Source of the DNA: AC-32 sp035518635
GTDB lineage: Bacteria; Actinomycetota; Thermoleophilia; Gaiellales; Gaiellaceae
Assembly: GCA_035518635.1 (NCBI GenBank)
Contig: DATIXI010000053.1
Coordinates: forward strand, 1-38,543
Direction of reading: 5' to 3'
DNA: 38,543 nt
Shown here: positions 1-7,566 of the stretch, in pieces
Position numbering within the stretch: position 1 is the stretch's first letter
Layout: each line of letters starts with the position of its first letter
Notes under the pieces: generated by a model
Databases searched by the model: none
What the model was told of the DNA's origin: nothing
Seen by the model: only the letters and a program-made list of their open reading frames with translations
Position numbers and translations under genes: made by a program

Positions 1-91
1 CTAGCTTTCTTGAAGTGAGGCACCCTGGGACTTGCAGGGAGTTCAGTTCGCGAGCTTCTGGCCCGACTGACAGAGAGGAGGCTTCGGCCGT

Positions 92-924
92 CTAAGGGAA
101 CAGCGACGCCGCGGCGTCCGCAGGCCTGATCGCACCGACGAACCCAAGCCTAGCTGCGGTCTCGGAAAGACTCGCGAACTTGACCACGTCCCCGGGATGC
201 GGCGCCTCGATGATCTGATCCCCGCCTGCATAGATCGCGACGTGCCCGGGTCCGTCCACGCCGGGCTCGAAGAACACGAGGTCGCCCGGTTCGAGCAAGG
301 ATGGATCCACCGGAACGCCCTCGCTCCACTGGGCGGCTGCGTAGTGAGGGAGCTGGATCCCCAGCTGCGCGTAGACGTACATCGTTAGCCCGGAGCAGTC
401 GAAGCCCCCGGGGGTCGACCCACCCCACCGATAGGGCACGCCAGGTACTGCTCGGCGATCGAGACTGCCTCGACTCCGAGCGGAGCTCCAAACATCGACA
501 TCGTCAGATCGACTCCAGGTGCCAGAACGGGATGCGCCTCCTTCTCGAGGGCCGCGATCTCCTTCTGGAGCCGGTCGCGGCGGGTTGCTGCAGATTCCTC
601 CGCTTGCCGGAGCGGGATGGACCGCTTTTCTGCCTCGAGCCAATCCGAGAGCGATCGCGACGACGCCGTCGCACGCAGTGCCCGCGCCATTGCGGCTCTC
701 ATGCTGCTCGCCCTGAGCCGGGCATGTGCGAGCGCGAGGTGGTCGGCCCGCAGCTCTCGTTCGAGCTCGCTTCCACCCACCGTGGCTGACAACGGTGTCG
801 GAGCGCTCTCTCTCGCCTCGGCGGCCGTCGTCGGCACGACAACGAAGACCGGGCCAGAGGCGTAGGCCGGCGCCACAAGGATCAGGGCAACGAGGACGCA
901 AAGCAAGGAGCGGGATCCGCGCAT
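92..924 (-). pseudogene. NlpC/P60 peptidoglycan peptidase, copy 1, frameshifted
   Basis: This would be a secreted cell-wall endopeptidase. It starts at the ATG at 924 with a signal peptide ending near AYASG, followed by an Arg/Glu/Ala-rich coiled-coil segment (about residues 40-135) and an NlpC/P60 domain. The coiled-coil part and the domain start (SIAEQYL) are in one frame. The catalytic part (FDCSG with the nucleophile Cys, GHVAIY and EAPHPGD with the His residues) is in another. Alignment with the intact copy at 33652-34485 places a one-base deletion near 439-442, where copy 1 reads cacgccagg and copy 2 reads cactcccagg. The frame therefore breaks just before the catalytic Cys and the product should be inactive. 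It is divergent from YibE/F, as in copy 2. A single-base sequencing error could give the same picture. Confidence 0.8.
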
Positions 925-1031
925 GAGACCCTGCCACTATCGGCGTTGCGAGACACACGCTTGAACGTCTCGGGGAAGCATGAGGCGGCCTCAAGAAGAG
1001 CGACCACGGTGTCGATCTAGGGCGTGCCGCC

Positions 1032-2300
1032 ATGAGCCTCGACTTCCACACGCCGGGCCGAGGGTTCCCGACGCGCCGGCCTTCCGGCGTCGCGACGAGA
1101 CGCACCCAGAGGGACGGCAAGCCGGCGTCGCGGTGGTCGCTCCTGGTTCCACTCGTACTTGCTGCGACCGCGCTACTCGCCGGTGTAACCGTGGGGAGCC
1201 TGATCAAGCTATGGCCACACGGCGCCGCCCAACGCGTCAGCGGAATCACAGCCACGAAGACCAATGGGGCCGAGGTGGAGAGTGTCGTTGCGGGACGATG
1301 CTCTGATGTCGGCCTCGACACCTGCTTCAACCTGCGAGTCAAGCTCCTTGACGGGCCCGACAAGGGCTCGAAAACTACGGTCTGGGTCGGCAAGACAACG
1401 GGGTACGCCAGCTTCAGCGTCGGCGATCACGTCCGCGTATTCCGTAACCCGCCTCCGCCCGTCGGGTACAGCGGCCCGAACGTCGGGCGCTACTCCTTCT
1501 CGGATTACGATCGGCGAATGCCCATGGCCTGGCTCGCAGCTGCCTTCGTCGTCCTGCTCATCGTCGGTAGTCGCTTGGCCGGTGTTCGCGCGCTTATCGG
1601 TCTCGCCGCGAGCCTGGGGCTAGTCGTCTTCTTCGTGATCCCGTCGATCCTCGCGGGCCACTCCGCTCTCGCGGTCGCGCTCGTTGGTTCCCTGGCGGTC
1701 CTGCTTGTGACCGTGCCCGTCTCCTACGGCCTCGGACCCAAGGCGATCGCCGCCTGGCTGGGCACAGCCTTGAGCCTGTTCTTCGCCGTCGGCCTCGCGG
1801 CGCTCTTTACGGCCCTGACGCATCTGACCGGAACCACCTCGGAGCAGGCGGTCACGCTGGCTACGAGCGACAGTCGCGTTTCCCTCCGCGGGCTGCTGCT
1901 CGCGGGAATGATCGTTGGGGCGCTGGGCGTTCTCGTCGACCTCACCGTCAGCCAGGCCTCGACGGTGATCGCGCTGCGGCGGGCGAACCGGTCGCTTGGG
2001 TTCGGCGGGCTCTTCCGTGGGGCGCTCGGTGTAGGTCACGACCACATCGCCGCCACCGTCAACACGCTCGTGTTCGCGTACGCAGGAGCAGCACTCCCGA
2101 CGCTGTTGATCTTCTCCGTGGGCGGTAGCTCCTTCACCGATGCGATCAACAGCGAGGTCGTCGCAGGTGAGGTCGTCGCCACCTTGGTCGGCGCGATCGC
2201 CCTGATCGTCTCGATGCCGCTCACGACCGCCCTTGCGGCAGTTCTCGCGACCCGGATGGCCGATCGACGGCTGGGCGCGGACGTCGGCCACGCGCACTAG
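1032..2300 (+). CDS. YibE/F family membrane protein, copy 1
   Basis: 422-residue integral membrane protein of the YibE/F family, whose molecular function is not established. It has a basic cytoplasmic N-terminus, a first membrane helix near residues 37-58, an extracytoplasmic beta-rich region (about 65-155, containing VWVGKTTGY and VFRNPPPP) and then roughly seven membrane helices. The conserved family segment with DLTVSQAST, GHDHIAATVNTLVFAYAGAA and the Ser/Gly-rich SVGGSSF is present. Divergent from the NlpC/P60 pseudogene by about 107 bases. The 20 bases before the ATG (gggcgtgccgcc preceded by tcgatc) are conserved in copy 2 at 34587, supporting this start. The second copy is nearly identical over the membrane region, and both are open throughout. 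Confidence 0.9.
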   Translation: MSLDFHTPGRGFPTRRPSGVATRRTQRDGKPASRWSLLVPLVLAATALLAGVTVGSLIKLWPHGAAQRVSGITATKTNGAEVESVVAGRCSDVGLDTCFNLRVKLLDGPDKGSKTTVWVGKTTGYASFSVGDHVRVFRNPPPPVGYSGPNVGRYSFSDYDRRMPMAWLAAAFVVLLIVGSRLAGVRALIGLAASLGLVVFFVIPSILAGHSALAVALVGSLAVLLVTVPVSYGLGPKAIAAWLGTALSLFFAVGLAALFTALTHLTGTTSEQAVTLATSDSRVSLRGLLLAGMIVGALGVLVDLTVSQASTVIALRRANRSLGFGGLFRGALGVGHDHIAATVNTLVFAYAGAALPTLLIFSVGGSSFTDAINSEVVAGEVVATLVGAIALIVSMPLTTALAAVLATRMADRRLGADVGHAH

Positions 2301-2479
2301 TCCGCCGCAAGTACCGCACATCCCCAGCCGCGGCTCCCGCTCTGCCTGCGGACTCCGGAGTCGCCTCCCCTGGTCGACCGGAGCGAGCGCGAAGTCCGCC
2401 TGCTGATGCAGGTGTTAGCCACCGTCGAGGGCGAGTCAAGCGGTGGGCGCTTCCGGCCGATCTATGGAGAGAGGCCTAC

Positions 2480-3148
2480 ATGCGTTTCCTGGTCGTCGCC
2501 CCACTTGTTCTCGCCGCCGTCCTCATCGGAACGGCGCTCGGGGCTGCGAGCCTCGTTTCGCCGCCGCCCGGAGCCAAGGTCTCGACATCGCGCCCGACGT
2601 TCAGCTGGACGCTTCCTACGAACGAGCACTCGGAGGAGCTCGACATCGCGGACGTGCCCGACCTCGAGAGCACCGGGAGCTTCGTCTCGGCGAACGTCGT
2701 CCAGGTCGCGATCTTCAAGAACGACGAGCGCCAGTGGACGCCGACCTCGCCGCTCTACGCGGGGCACTACTGGTGGCTGGTGCAGTCGAGCGACTTCAAC
2801 CACCTGGACAACCACTACAGCGCCCCGACCGACTTCACCGTCCCGGTCTCGCTCTCGATCCTCCCGATCAGGACCGTGCGCTCGACCTACCTCAATCTCC
2901 TCGCGATGAAGGTGCGCTGGACGGCGAACGTCCACACGCTGACGCTTCGCCTGCGGCTCCTTCGCAAGAAGCGGGTGATCTGGAAGCAGACGGAGAGCGA
3001 GCCCAACCTGATCGGCTCGACCGGCGCGAAGACCGTCGGCTGGTACAGGCCGCGCGGGATCAAGCGGGGAGCCCGCCTGACGCTCCAGGTGACGCTGCTC
3101 GCGGGAGGCGCGAAGAAGACGCGCGTCCACGTCGTGCGCGCCCCCTGA
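2480..3148 (+). CDS. Secreted protein with Ig/fibronectin-like fold, unrecognised family
   Basis: 222-residue protein with a clear signal peptide (hydrophobic residues 4-22, ending GAASL). The mature part begins with a Pro-rich SPPPGAKVSTSRPTFSW segment, which resembles the start of bacterial Ig-like or fibronectin-like domains that follow a cleaved leader. A Trp-rich stretch around residues 90-110 and a basic C-terminus rich in beta-strand pattern follow. No catalytic motif is visible. The start is supported by a purine-rich ribosome binding site (ggagagagg, about 2465-2473). It sits between YibE/F and the RCC1 gene in module copy 1 and has no counterpart in copy 2, so it is either an insertion in copy 1 or a loss from copy 2. 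Function unknown. Confidence 0.75.
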   Translation: MRFLVVAPLVLAAVLIGTALGAASLVSPPPGAKVSTSRPTFSWTLPTNEHSEELDIADVPDLESTGSFVSANVVQVAIFKNDERQWTPTSPLYAGHYWWLVQSSDFNHLDNHYSAPTDFTVPVSLSILPIRTVRSTYLNLLAMKVRWTANVHTLTLRLRLLRKKRVIWKQTESEPNLIGSTGAKTVGWYRPRGIKRGARLTLQVTLLAGGAKKTRVHVVRAP

Positions 3149-3204
3149 GCGATCGCCGGGCCCGGTCAACGTTCGGCAGAGCCGGGTACGGCATCCAAGG
3201 ACGC

Positions 3205-3210
3205 TAGCGT
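3205..3210 (+). promoter_or_regulatory. -10 element TAGCGT of the RCC1 gene
   Basis: TAGCGT ends 7 bases before the GTG at 3218, matching leaderless-type spacing. With the preceding bases it forms the perfect palindrome ACGCTAGCGT (3201-3210), although no minus-strand gene starts here. No clear -35. Confidence 0.5.
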
Positions 3211-3217
3211 TCGTCAG

Positions 3218-4864
3218 GTGACGGGGTCCGATTCCAGCGAGAAGCCTTCGTGGAGGAAGGCATCTCGTCGGCGCCGAAACGCTTGGATCATCGTCGCTCT
3301 TGTGCTGGCGGCCTGTGCTGCTGCGGCGGTCGGAATCGTCGTGCTCGCCCGTCCGGGCCAGCAATCCCTGGTGCGGATCTACGACCCGACCGGCCAGGTG
3401 AAGGACGAGGTGACTTCAGGTGACATCGTTCCGGCGTCCATCGAGGTCTCCGGAGCCTTCGCGGACTGGGCGCTGAGCTTCCACTTCACGCCGGACGGTG
3501 CGCGCAAGATCCACCTGCTGACCCAGGCCCTGGCGCAGCGCGGTGCCCAGGTACACGTTCCGCAGGCGTTCGCGTTCGCGGTCGGCGGGCACGTCTACGC
3601 CCGGCCGACCGTCGACTACGAGAATTCTCCCGACGGGCTCTCGGGTCGGGCGGGCCTCCAGATCCTGGGACTGCGGTGCGATGTAGCGCAGCGACTGGCA
3701 GTTCAGATGCGAAAGCCGTTGTTTACCCCGGAGCAGATCGGGTGCGTCCAAGGTGCCCGGCCGAAGCCGGCCCGGCGCGGGACGGCGGTCGTGGTCGTCG
3801 CGGGGAGCTCGCACACCTGTGCTCTGACGGCCGCCGGCGGAGTGGATTGCTGGGGGACCAACCATTTCGGCGAGCTAGGCGATGGCACCGCCGAAGGGGC
3901 CTTCGTCCCGAATCCGAGTCCGGTGAGCGTCACGGGGCTGACCGGTGGAATTCGGACGATCTCCTCCGGCTCGGATCACACGTGTGTGCTGATGAAGCGG
4001 GGAACGGTCAGTTGCTGGGGGCTGAACCAGTTCGGGGAGCTCGGCGAGGGGGATCTCGTCAATCGGAACGCCCCGGTCGCGGTGAGAGGCCTCAAAGGAA
4101 TCCGTGCGATCACTGCCGGCGACGGCCAGACGTGTGCGCTGACGAGCTCGAAGGCCGTCTGGTGCTGGGGGCTCAACATCCAGGGGCAGCTCGGCGACGG
4201 AACGACGGTCAATCGCTCTCGACCCGTTCGCGTCCACGGGCTCGGCCCGGTCCGCTCGATCGACGCGGGCGGTGTTCACACGTGCGCGGTGACAACCGTG
4301 GGAGCGGTCAGGTGCTGGGGCTTCAACGAGTTCGGGCAGCTCGGCGACGGCACAACCGTCGATCGGCACACTCCGGTGCCCGTTGCCGGTCTTGCGGCCG
4401 GCGTCCGGATGATCGCCGCCGGAGGGCTCCACACCTGCGCGCTAACGACCGGAGGAAGGGTCCTGTGCTGGGGCGGGAACTCCCAGGGGCAGCTTGGCGA
4501 CGGCACGACGAAGAAGCGCCTGACCCCAGTTGCGGTGAGCGGCCTGCGCGACGTGACGGCAATCGCGGCCGGCGACTCCTATGCCTGTGCACTGACCAGC
4601 ACGCGGAAGGTCGAGTGCTGGGGCTACAACCCGAATGGTCAACTCGGCGACGGCACGACTAGGACGCGCCTCACCCCGGTCGTGGTTGCGGGCCTCGGCG
4701 GTGTTCGCGCGATCGCAGCGGGTGGGTCGCACGCCTGCGCGCTGCTCGCGAGTGGCGGGCTCGAGTGTTGGGGCGCCAATCAGTACGGACAGCTCGGCGA
4801 TGGGACGATCCACGATCGTCACGCGCCAGTGGCCGTCGCGGGCTTCGGCCCGGAGCGGCACTGA
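3218..4864 (+). CDS. Membrane-anchored SecD-head/RCC1-repeat surface protein, copy 1
   Basis: 548 residues from a GTG start. A basic N-terminus and one hydrophobic helix (about residues 24-44) form a signal anchor. Residues about 50-165 follow the pattern of the SecD/SecF P1 head domain: a beta strand, then FTPDGARKIHLLT, then FAVGGHVYARPTV, then GLQILG. The remainder is seven RCC1-type blades of about 50 residues with the recurring patterns HTCALT, CWG and GQLGDGTT. Each blade carries two Cys, one in HTCAL and one in CWG, suggesting a disulfide per blade outside the cell. RCC1 propellers are usually binding surfaces, so a role in binding or scaffolding is an inference. A TAGCGT -10 lies 7 bases before GTG. 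The permease follows 38 bases downstream. A broken copy lies at 29389. Confidence 0.88.
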   Translation: MTGSDSSEKPSWRKASRRRRNAWIIVALVLAACAAAAVGIVVLARPGQQSLVRIYDPTGQVKDEVTSGDIVPASIEVSGAFADWALSFHFTPDGARKIHLLTQALAQRGAQVHVPQAFAFAVGGHVYARPTVDYENSPDGLSGRAGLQILGLRCDVAQRLAVQMRKPLFTPEQIGCVQGARPKPARRGTAVVVVAGSSHTCALTAAGGVDCWGTNHFGELGDGTAEGAFVPNPSPVSVTGLTGGIRTISSGSDHTCVLMKRGTVSCWGLNQFGELGEGDLVNRNAPVAVRGLKGIRAITAGDGQTCALTSSKAVWCWGLNIQGQLGDGTTVNRSRPVRVHGLGPVRSIDAGGVHTCAVTTVGAVRCWGFNEFGQLGDGTTVDRHTPVPVAGLAAGVRMIAAGGLHTCALTTGGRVLCWGGNSQGQLGDGTTKKRLTPVAVSGLRDVTAIAAGDSYACALTSTRKVECWGYNPNGQLGDGTTRTRLTPVVVAGLGGVRAIAAGGSHACALLASGGLECWGANQYGQLGDGTIHDRHAPVAVAGFGPERH

Positions 4865-4902
4865 TCCTCGCGTCTGGCGGCGCCAGGCGGCACACTTTGC
4901 GG

Positions 4903-5973
4903 ATGGATCGCACCGAGCTCGCCGCTCCTCCTTTCGTACGCGAGCACCGAGTCTCGACCGCCGCGAGGCGACTCAGGATTGCCTGGCAGACACGGACGGT
5001 CTCAGAACCTGCGCTCGGGCGCCTCCTGGGGCTCTTCGTGCTCCTGGTCGCAGCAGCCGCTCAGGCGGGACTCGGCCACGGGCCGGCGACGCAGACGTTC
5101 CTCCTCGTCTTCTCGTCCATCGTGATCGAGGCCCTTCCGTTCATCCTTCTCGGAGCACTCGCCTCTGCTGCAATCGCCGTGTATCTCCCGGAGCGGACCC
5201 TGGGTTCAATCGCGCGATTGCCGCTGGGCCTGCAGATTCCGACCGCGGCGCTCGGAGGCGTCGCCTTCCCTGTCTGCGAGTGCGGCTCGGTTCCGGTCGC
5301 GCGACGGCTGATCGCGCGTGGTGTCCATCCAGCCGCCGGGATCACGTTCATGCTTGCCTCGCCCGTGATGAACCCGATCGTGCTCACGTCCACCTGGGTG
5401 GCGTACGGCGGTCACACGCGGGGGGCGGAGATGGTTGTCGGCCGGGCGACCCTCGGACTCATCGCGGCGACAACAGCGGGGTGGGCGATCGGCAGGACAC
5501 GAGCGCCCGATCTGCTGCGCGCTCGGGCCTCGGATCACGGCGACGAGCACTCTCATGACGACGATCACGCCGGCCGAGGCGTCGCCTTTGCAGGCCACCT
5601 CGTCGCCGACTTCCTCTTCATGGGCAAGTTCATCGTCCTCGGTGCTGCACTCTCCGCATTCGTCCAGGCCGCCTTGCCCGAATCCTTCGTGTCCACGCTC
5701 GGCGGCGCTCCCGTCCTCTCGTCGCTCGCGCTGATGGCGGTCGCGTACCTGCTCTCGCTCTGCTCCGAGGCAGATGCGTTCATCGCGGCCTCCTTCACGT
5801 CGTTCACGCTCGGCGCGCAACTCGCGTTCCTCGTCTTCGGCCCGATCGCCGACATCAAGCTCTCGGTGCTCTACGGCGCGACCTTCCGCCGGTGGTTTGT
5901 TCCCCGGCTGCTGCTCGTGACGGTCCCGGTGATCGTGGTCGGCTCGCTGATCTTCGAGGCGATGATCCGGTGA
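4903..5973 (+). CDS. ArsP_1/UPF0718 family permease, copy 1
   Basis: 356-residue polytopic permease (DUF318/ArsP_1, related to Bacillus YcgR). The N-terminal half has three or four helices, including IVIEALPFILLGALAS. The family signature FPVCECGSVPVARRL, with paired Cys, follows at about residues 122-136, then the helix motif FMLASPVMNPIVL. A cytoplasmic or periplasmic loop near residue 210 is His/Asp-rich (DHGDEHSHDDDH), which suggests metal binding. Further helices complete the second half. I chose ATG 4903, since upstream in-frame codons overlap the RCC1 gene and look non-coding. The stop overlaps the TIGR03943 gene by 4 bases. This pair is a conserved unit; transport of a metal or oxyanion is likely but the substrate is not readable from sequence. 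Confidence 0.9.
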   Translation: MDRTELAAPPFVREHRVSTAARRLRIAWQTRTVSEPALGRLLGLFVLLVAAAAQAGLGHGPATQTFLLVFSSIVIEALPFILLGALASAAIAVYLPERTLGSIARLPLGLQIPTAALGGVAFPVCECGSVPVARRLIARGVHPAAGITFMLASPVMNPIVLTSTWVAYGGHTRGAEMVVGRATLGLIAATTAGWAIGRTRAPDLLRARASDHGDEHSHDDDHAGRGVAFAGHLVADFLFMGKFIVLGAALSAFVQAALPESFVSTLGGAPVLSSLALMAVAYLLSLCSEADAFIAASFTSFTLGAQLAFLVFGPIADIKLSVLYGATFRRWFVPRLLLVTVPVIVVGSLIFEAMIR

Positions 5974-6686
5974 GCGTCGACGCCCGCATCGTGCGGGGAG
6001 CTGTGCTCGGTGCCTGGGCCTTCTTCTTCCTGGTCCTCTGGGTCACCGATGGAACGAGCCGGTATCTGGGCTCTCGAACGCAGTGGGTCGTTCCGTTCGG
6101 AGCCGTGGTTCTGACGCTCGCCGTGCTCGCTTACGTGTTTGGGTTCCTACGCTCGCGGGGAAGAGCCGCGGCTCTCACGCTCCGTGAGGCCGTGAGCCTC
6201 TTCGCGCTCCTCGTCCCGCTGGCCGCGATCGTCCTGGCTCCCCACGCGGCACTCGGCTCGTTCGCGGCGTCGCGCAAGGGCGGAGGGAGCTTCTTCCTGA
6301 GCATGCGTCCCGCGCCACCGGCAAGCCCGGCTGACGTGTCGTTCCTCGACATACGGGAAGCCGAGGGAGGCAAAGACTTCGCGGACGAGGCCGGCATTCA
6401 CACCGGTCTACGAGTCAGGCTGCTCGGGTTCGTGACTGGGTCGAAGTACGTGCCTCCCGGCACGTTCGAGCTGGCGCGCTTCTACATCGCCTGTTGCGTC
6501 GCCGATGCGATGCCGGTCGGAGTCCCGATCGACGGCAGGGCACTCCATCGCGGTTCCTTCAAGCGCGACTCGTGGCTCCAGGTGACCGGGGCGCTCGAGC
6601 AGCGCGGGAAGCGACTCGTGGTCGTGGCGGACCACATTGCACCCGTTCCCGAGCCCTCTCACCCCTATCTGAGCTTCCGCACCTAA
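5970..6686 (+). CDS. TIGR03943/DUF1980 (YcgQ-like) membrane protein, copy 1
   Basis: 238 residues, GTG start overlapping the permease stop as GTGA. Two N-terminal membrane helix regions (about 10-30 and 40-60) and a third near 75-95 are followed by an extracytoplasmic domain. That domain carries the family pattern FLDIREA, LLGFV and, most tellingly, RFYIACCVADAMPVGV with a vicinal Cys pair. TIGR03943 proteins occur next to UPF0718 permeases (YcgR-YcgQ in Bacillus), so this is taken as the permease's partner. The closing motif SHPYLSFR is identical in the second copy at 31112. The two proteins have the same length and differ at about 35 positions by my count. It converges on the cupin-cyclase gene with a 4-base overlap. 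Confidence 0.88.
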   Translation: MSVDARIVRGAVLGAWAFFFLVLWVTDGTSRYLGSRTQWVVPFGAVVLTLAVLAYVFGFLRSRGRAAALTLREAVSLFALLVPLAAIVLAPHAALGSFAASRKGGGSFFLSMRPAPPASPADVSFLDIREAEGGKDFADEAGIHTGLRVRLLGFVTGSKYVPPGTFELARFYIACCVADAMPVGVPIDGRALHRGSFKRDSWLQVTGALEQRGKRLVVVADHIAPVPEPSHPYLSFRT

Positions 6687-7495
6687 GCGGGTTCGACGAA
6701 CGCGAACAGGCGGCGGGGCTCCGGGATGCCCTTCAGCTCGTGCTCGCCGCGATCCTCGAACTCGAGCCCCGTGCCCTTGACGAGCGCGCACGTCGTCTCC
6801 GAGACGAGCACCTCGCCCGCACCCGCCTTCGCCATCACCCTCGCCGCCTCGTGCACGGCGAGGCCGCGCACGTCCGGGCCCGCGACGACCACCTCACCCG
6901 CGTGCACGCCTGCCCGGATGTCGATCCCCTCGCCGGCCGCCCTCCTCCTGATGGCGCTCGCGCACCGGAGCGCGCGCGCAGGGGCGTCGAACACGGCCAG
7001 CACGCCGTCACCGGTCGAGTTCACCTCGCGGCCGCGGAACCGCTCGAGCTCGACGCGCACGGCTGCGTAGTGCATCTGCAGGCGCTCGTGCCAGGCGGCG
7101 TCGCCTGAGCCCGCGAGCGTCGCCGTGGACTCGACGATGTCGGTGAAGAGGAGCGTGACGAGCGCGCGGTCGTGGAACTGGCCGAGCTGGCCGGCGATCG
7201 CGCGCATCCCCATCCACTCGATCAGCACGCACGGCTCGTCGCCGATCGTGTACCCGTCGTGCCCGGGAGGCATGTCGTACACATCCCCCGGGCCGAACTC
7301 GAGCTCGGTGCCGTCGCGGAGGAGCGCCCCCCAGGAGCCGGAGACGACGACCCCGACGTGGCGCGCCTCGCACCAGTCCCCTCCCACGACGGGCTTCACG
7401 TGCTCCGACCAGCGCCAGCCGGGGTCCTGGACCGTGCGGCTGACCGTCATCCCTCCGATCTCGACCATGTGCTCCTCGATGCCCGGGAGCTCCAC
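6683..7495 (-). CDS. Cupin-class III nucleotidyl cyclase fusion
   Basis: 270 residues from the GTG at 7495. Residues about 1-95 form a cupin-like barrel (WRWSEHVKPVVGG, GPGDVYDMPPGHDGYTIGDEP). Residues about 110-268 are a class III adenylate/guanylate cyclase domain with the metal-binding Asp pair in LLFTDIVES and NSTGDGVLAVF, and with ARVMAKAGAGEVLVS. The usual Asn of the VNxAxR motif is His (VHEAAR). The fusion suggests ligand- or metal-regulated cyclic nucleotide synthesis, or a degenerate signalling domain. In-frame codons before 7495 encode RQQYSKKNFASPEES, which looks like the normal beginning of this cupin type. The leaderless -10 spacing points to an ATC at 7541-7543 as the true start, so the N-terminus is uncertain. 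Confidence 0.85.
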   Translation of the reverse strand: MELPGIEEHMVEIGGMTVSRTVQDPGWRWSEHVKPVVGGDWCEARHVGVVVSGSWGALLRDGTELEFGPGDVYDMPPGHDGYTIGDEPCVLIEWMGMRAIAGQLGQFHDRALVTLLFTDIVESTATLAGSGDAAWHERLQMHYAAVRVELERFRGREVNSTGDGVLAVFDAPARALRCASAIRRRAAGEGIDIRAGVHAGEVVVAGPDVRGLAVHEAARVMAKAGAGEVLVSETTCALVKGTGLEFEDRGEHELKGIPEPRRLFAFVEPA

Positions 7496-7549
7496 GGATT
7501 CCTCGGGGGAGGCGAAGTTCTTCTTCGAGTACTGCTGCCTGATGGGGAG

Positions 7550-7559
7550 AGGCTAGCGT
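7550..7559. promoter_or_regulatory. Symmetrical double -10 for cupin-cyclase and 7567 gene
   Basis: AGGCTAGCGT gives TAGCGT on the plus strand (7554-7559, 7 bases before GTG 7567) and TAGCCT on the minus strand (7555-7550, 6 bases before an in-frame ATC at 7543). The two hexamers share the central TA. Confidence 0.5.
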
Positions 7560-7566
7560 TCGCCGG

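Larger units (their letters stand above)
92..2300. repeat. Duplicated block 1, copy 1 (NlpC/P60-YibE/F)
   Basis: Divergent gene pair homologous to 33652-35879 in the same orientation. Similarity begins sharply at the NlpC/P60 stop (ctaagggaacag against ctaggggaacag) and ends at the YibE/F stop. The spread of third-position differences shows an old duplication. Confidence 0.88.
3218..6686 (+). repeat. Duplicated block 2, copy 1 (RCC1-permease-TIGR03943)
   Basis: Three intact genes homologous in order and strand to 29389-31828. It lies to the right of block 1 here, whereas in copy 2 the corresponding block lies to the left of block 1. Confidence 0.88.

Noticed and set aside
1..91. Mobile element or terminal inverted repeat at the left edge of copy 1
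   Set aside because: No inverted repeat, transposase fragment or target duplication is visible. Similarity between the copies simply stops at the NlpC/P60 stop codon.
92..1393. Long minus-strand open frame reaching into YibE/F
   Set aside because: Only its first part from the left (the catalytic half of NlpC/P60) resembles protein. The rest is Arg/Pro-rich antisense of YibE/F, so the gene is better described as frameshifted at 439-442.
2301..2479. Possible Zur or other metal-regulator operator near the permease module
   Set aside because: I looked at the gaps before YibE/F, the secreted protein, the RCC1 gene and the permease. No AT-rich palindrome resembling a Zur box is present.
3840..4850. 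Tandem DNA repeat or CRISPR-like array in the RCC1 gene
   Set aside because: The roughly 160-base periodicity is the coding of RCC1 blades. Units diverge at third positions and there are no spacers.
4765..4902. Longer permease start at 4765
   Set aside because: The extra 46 codons overlap the RCC1 3' end and look non-coding; ATG 4903 gives a normal permease N-terminus.
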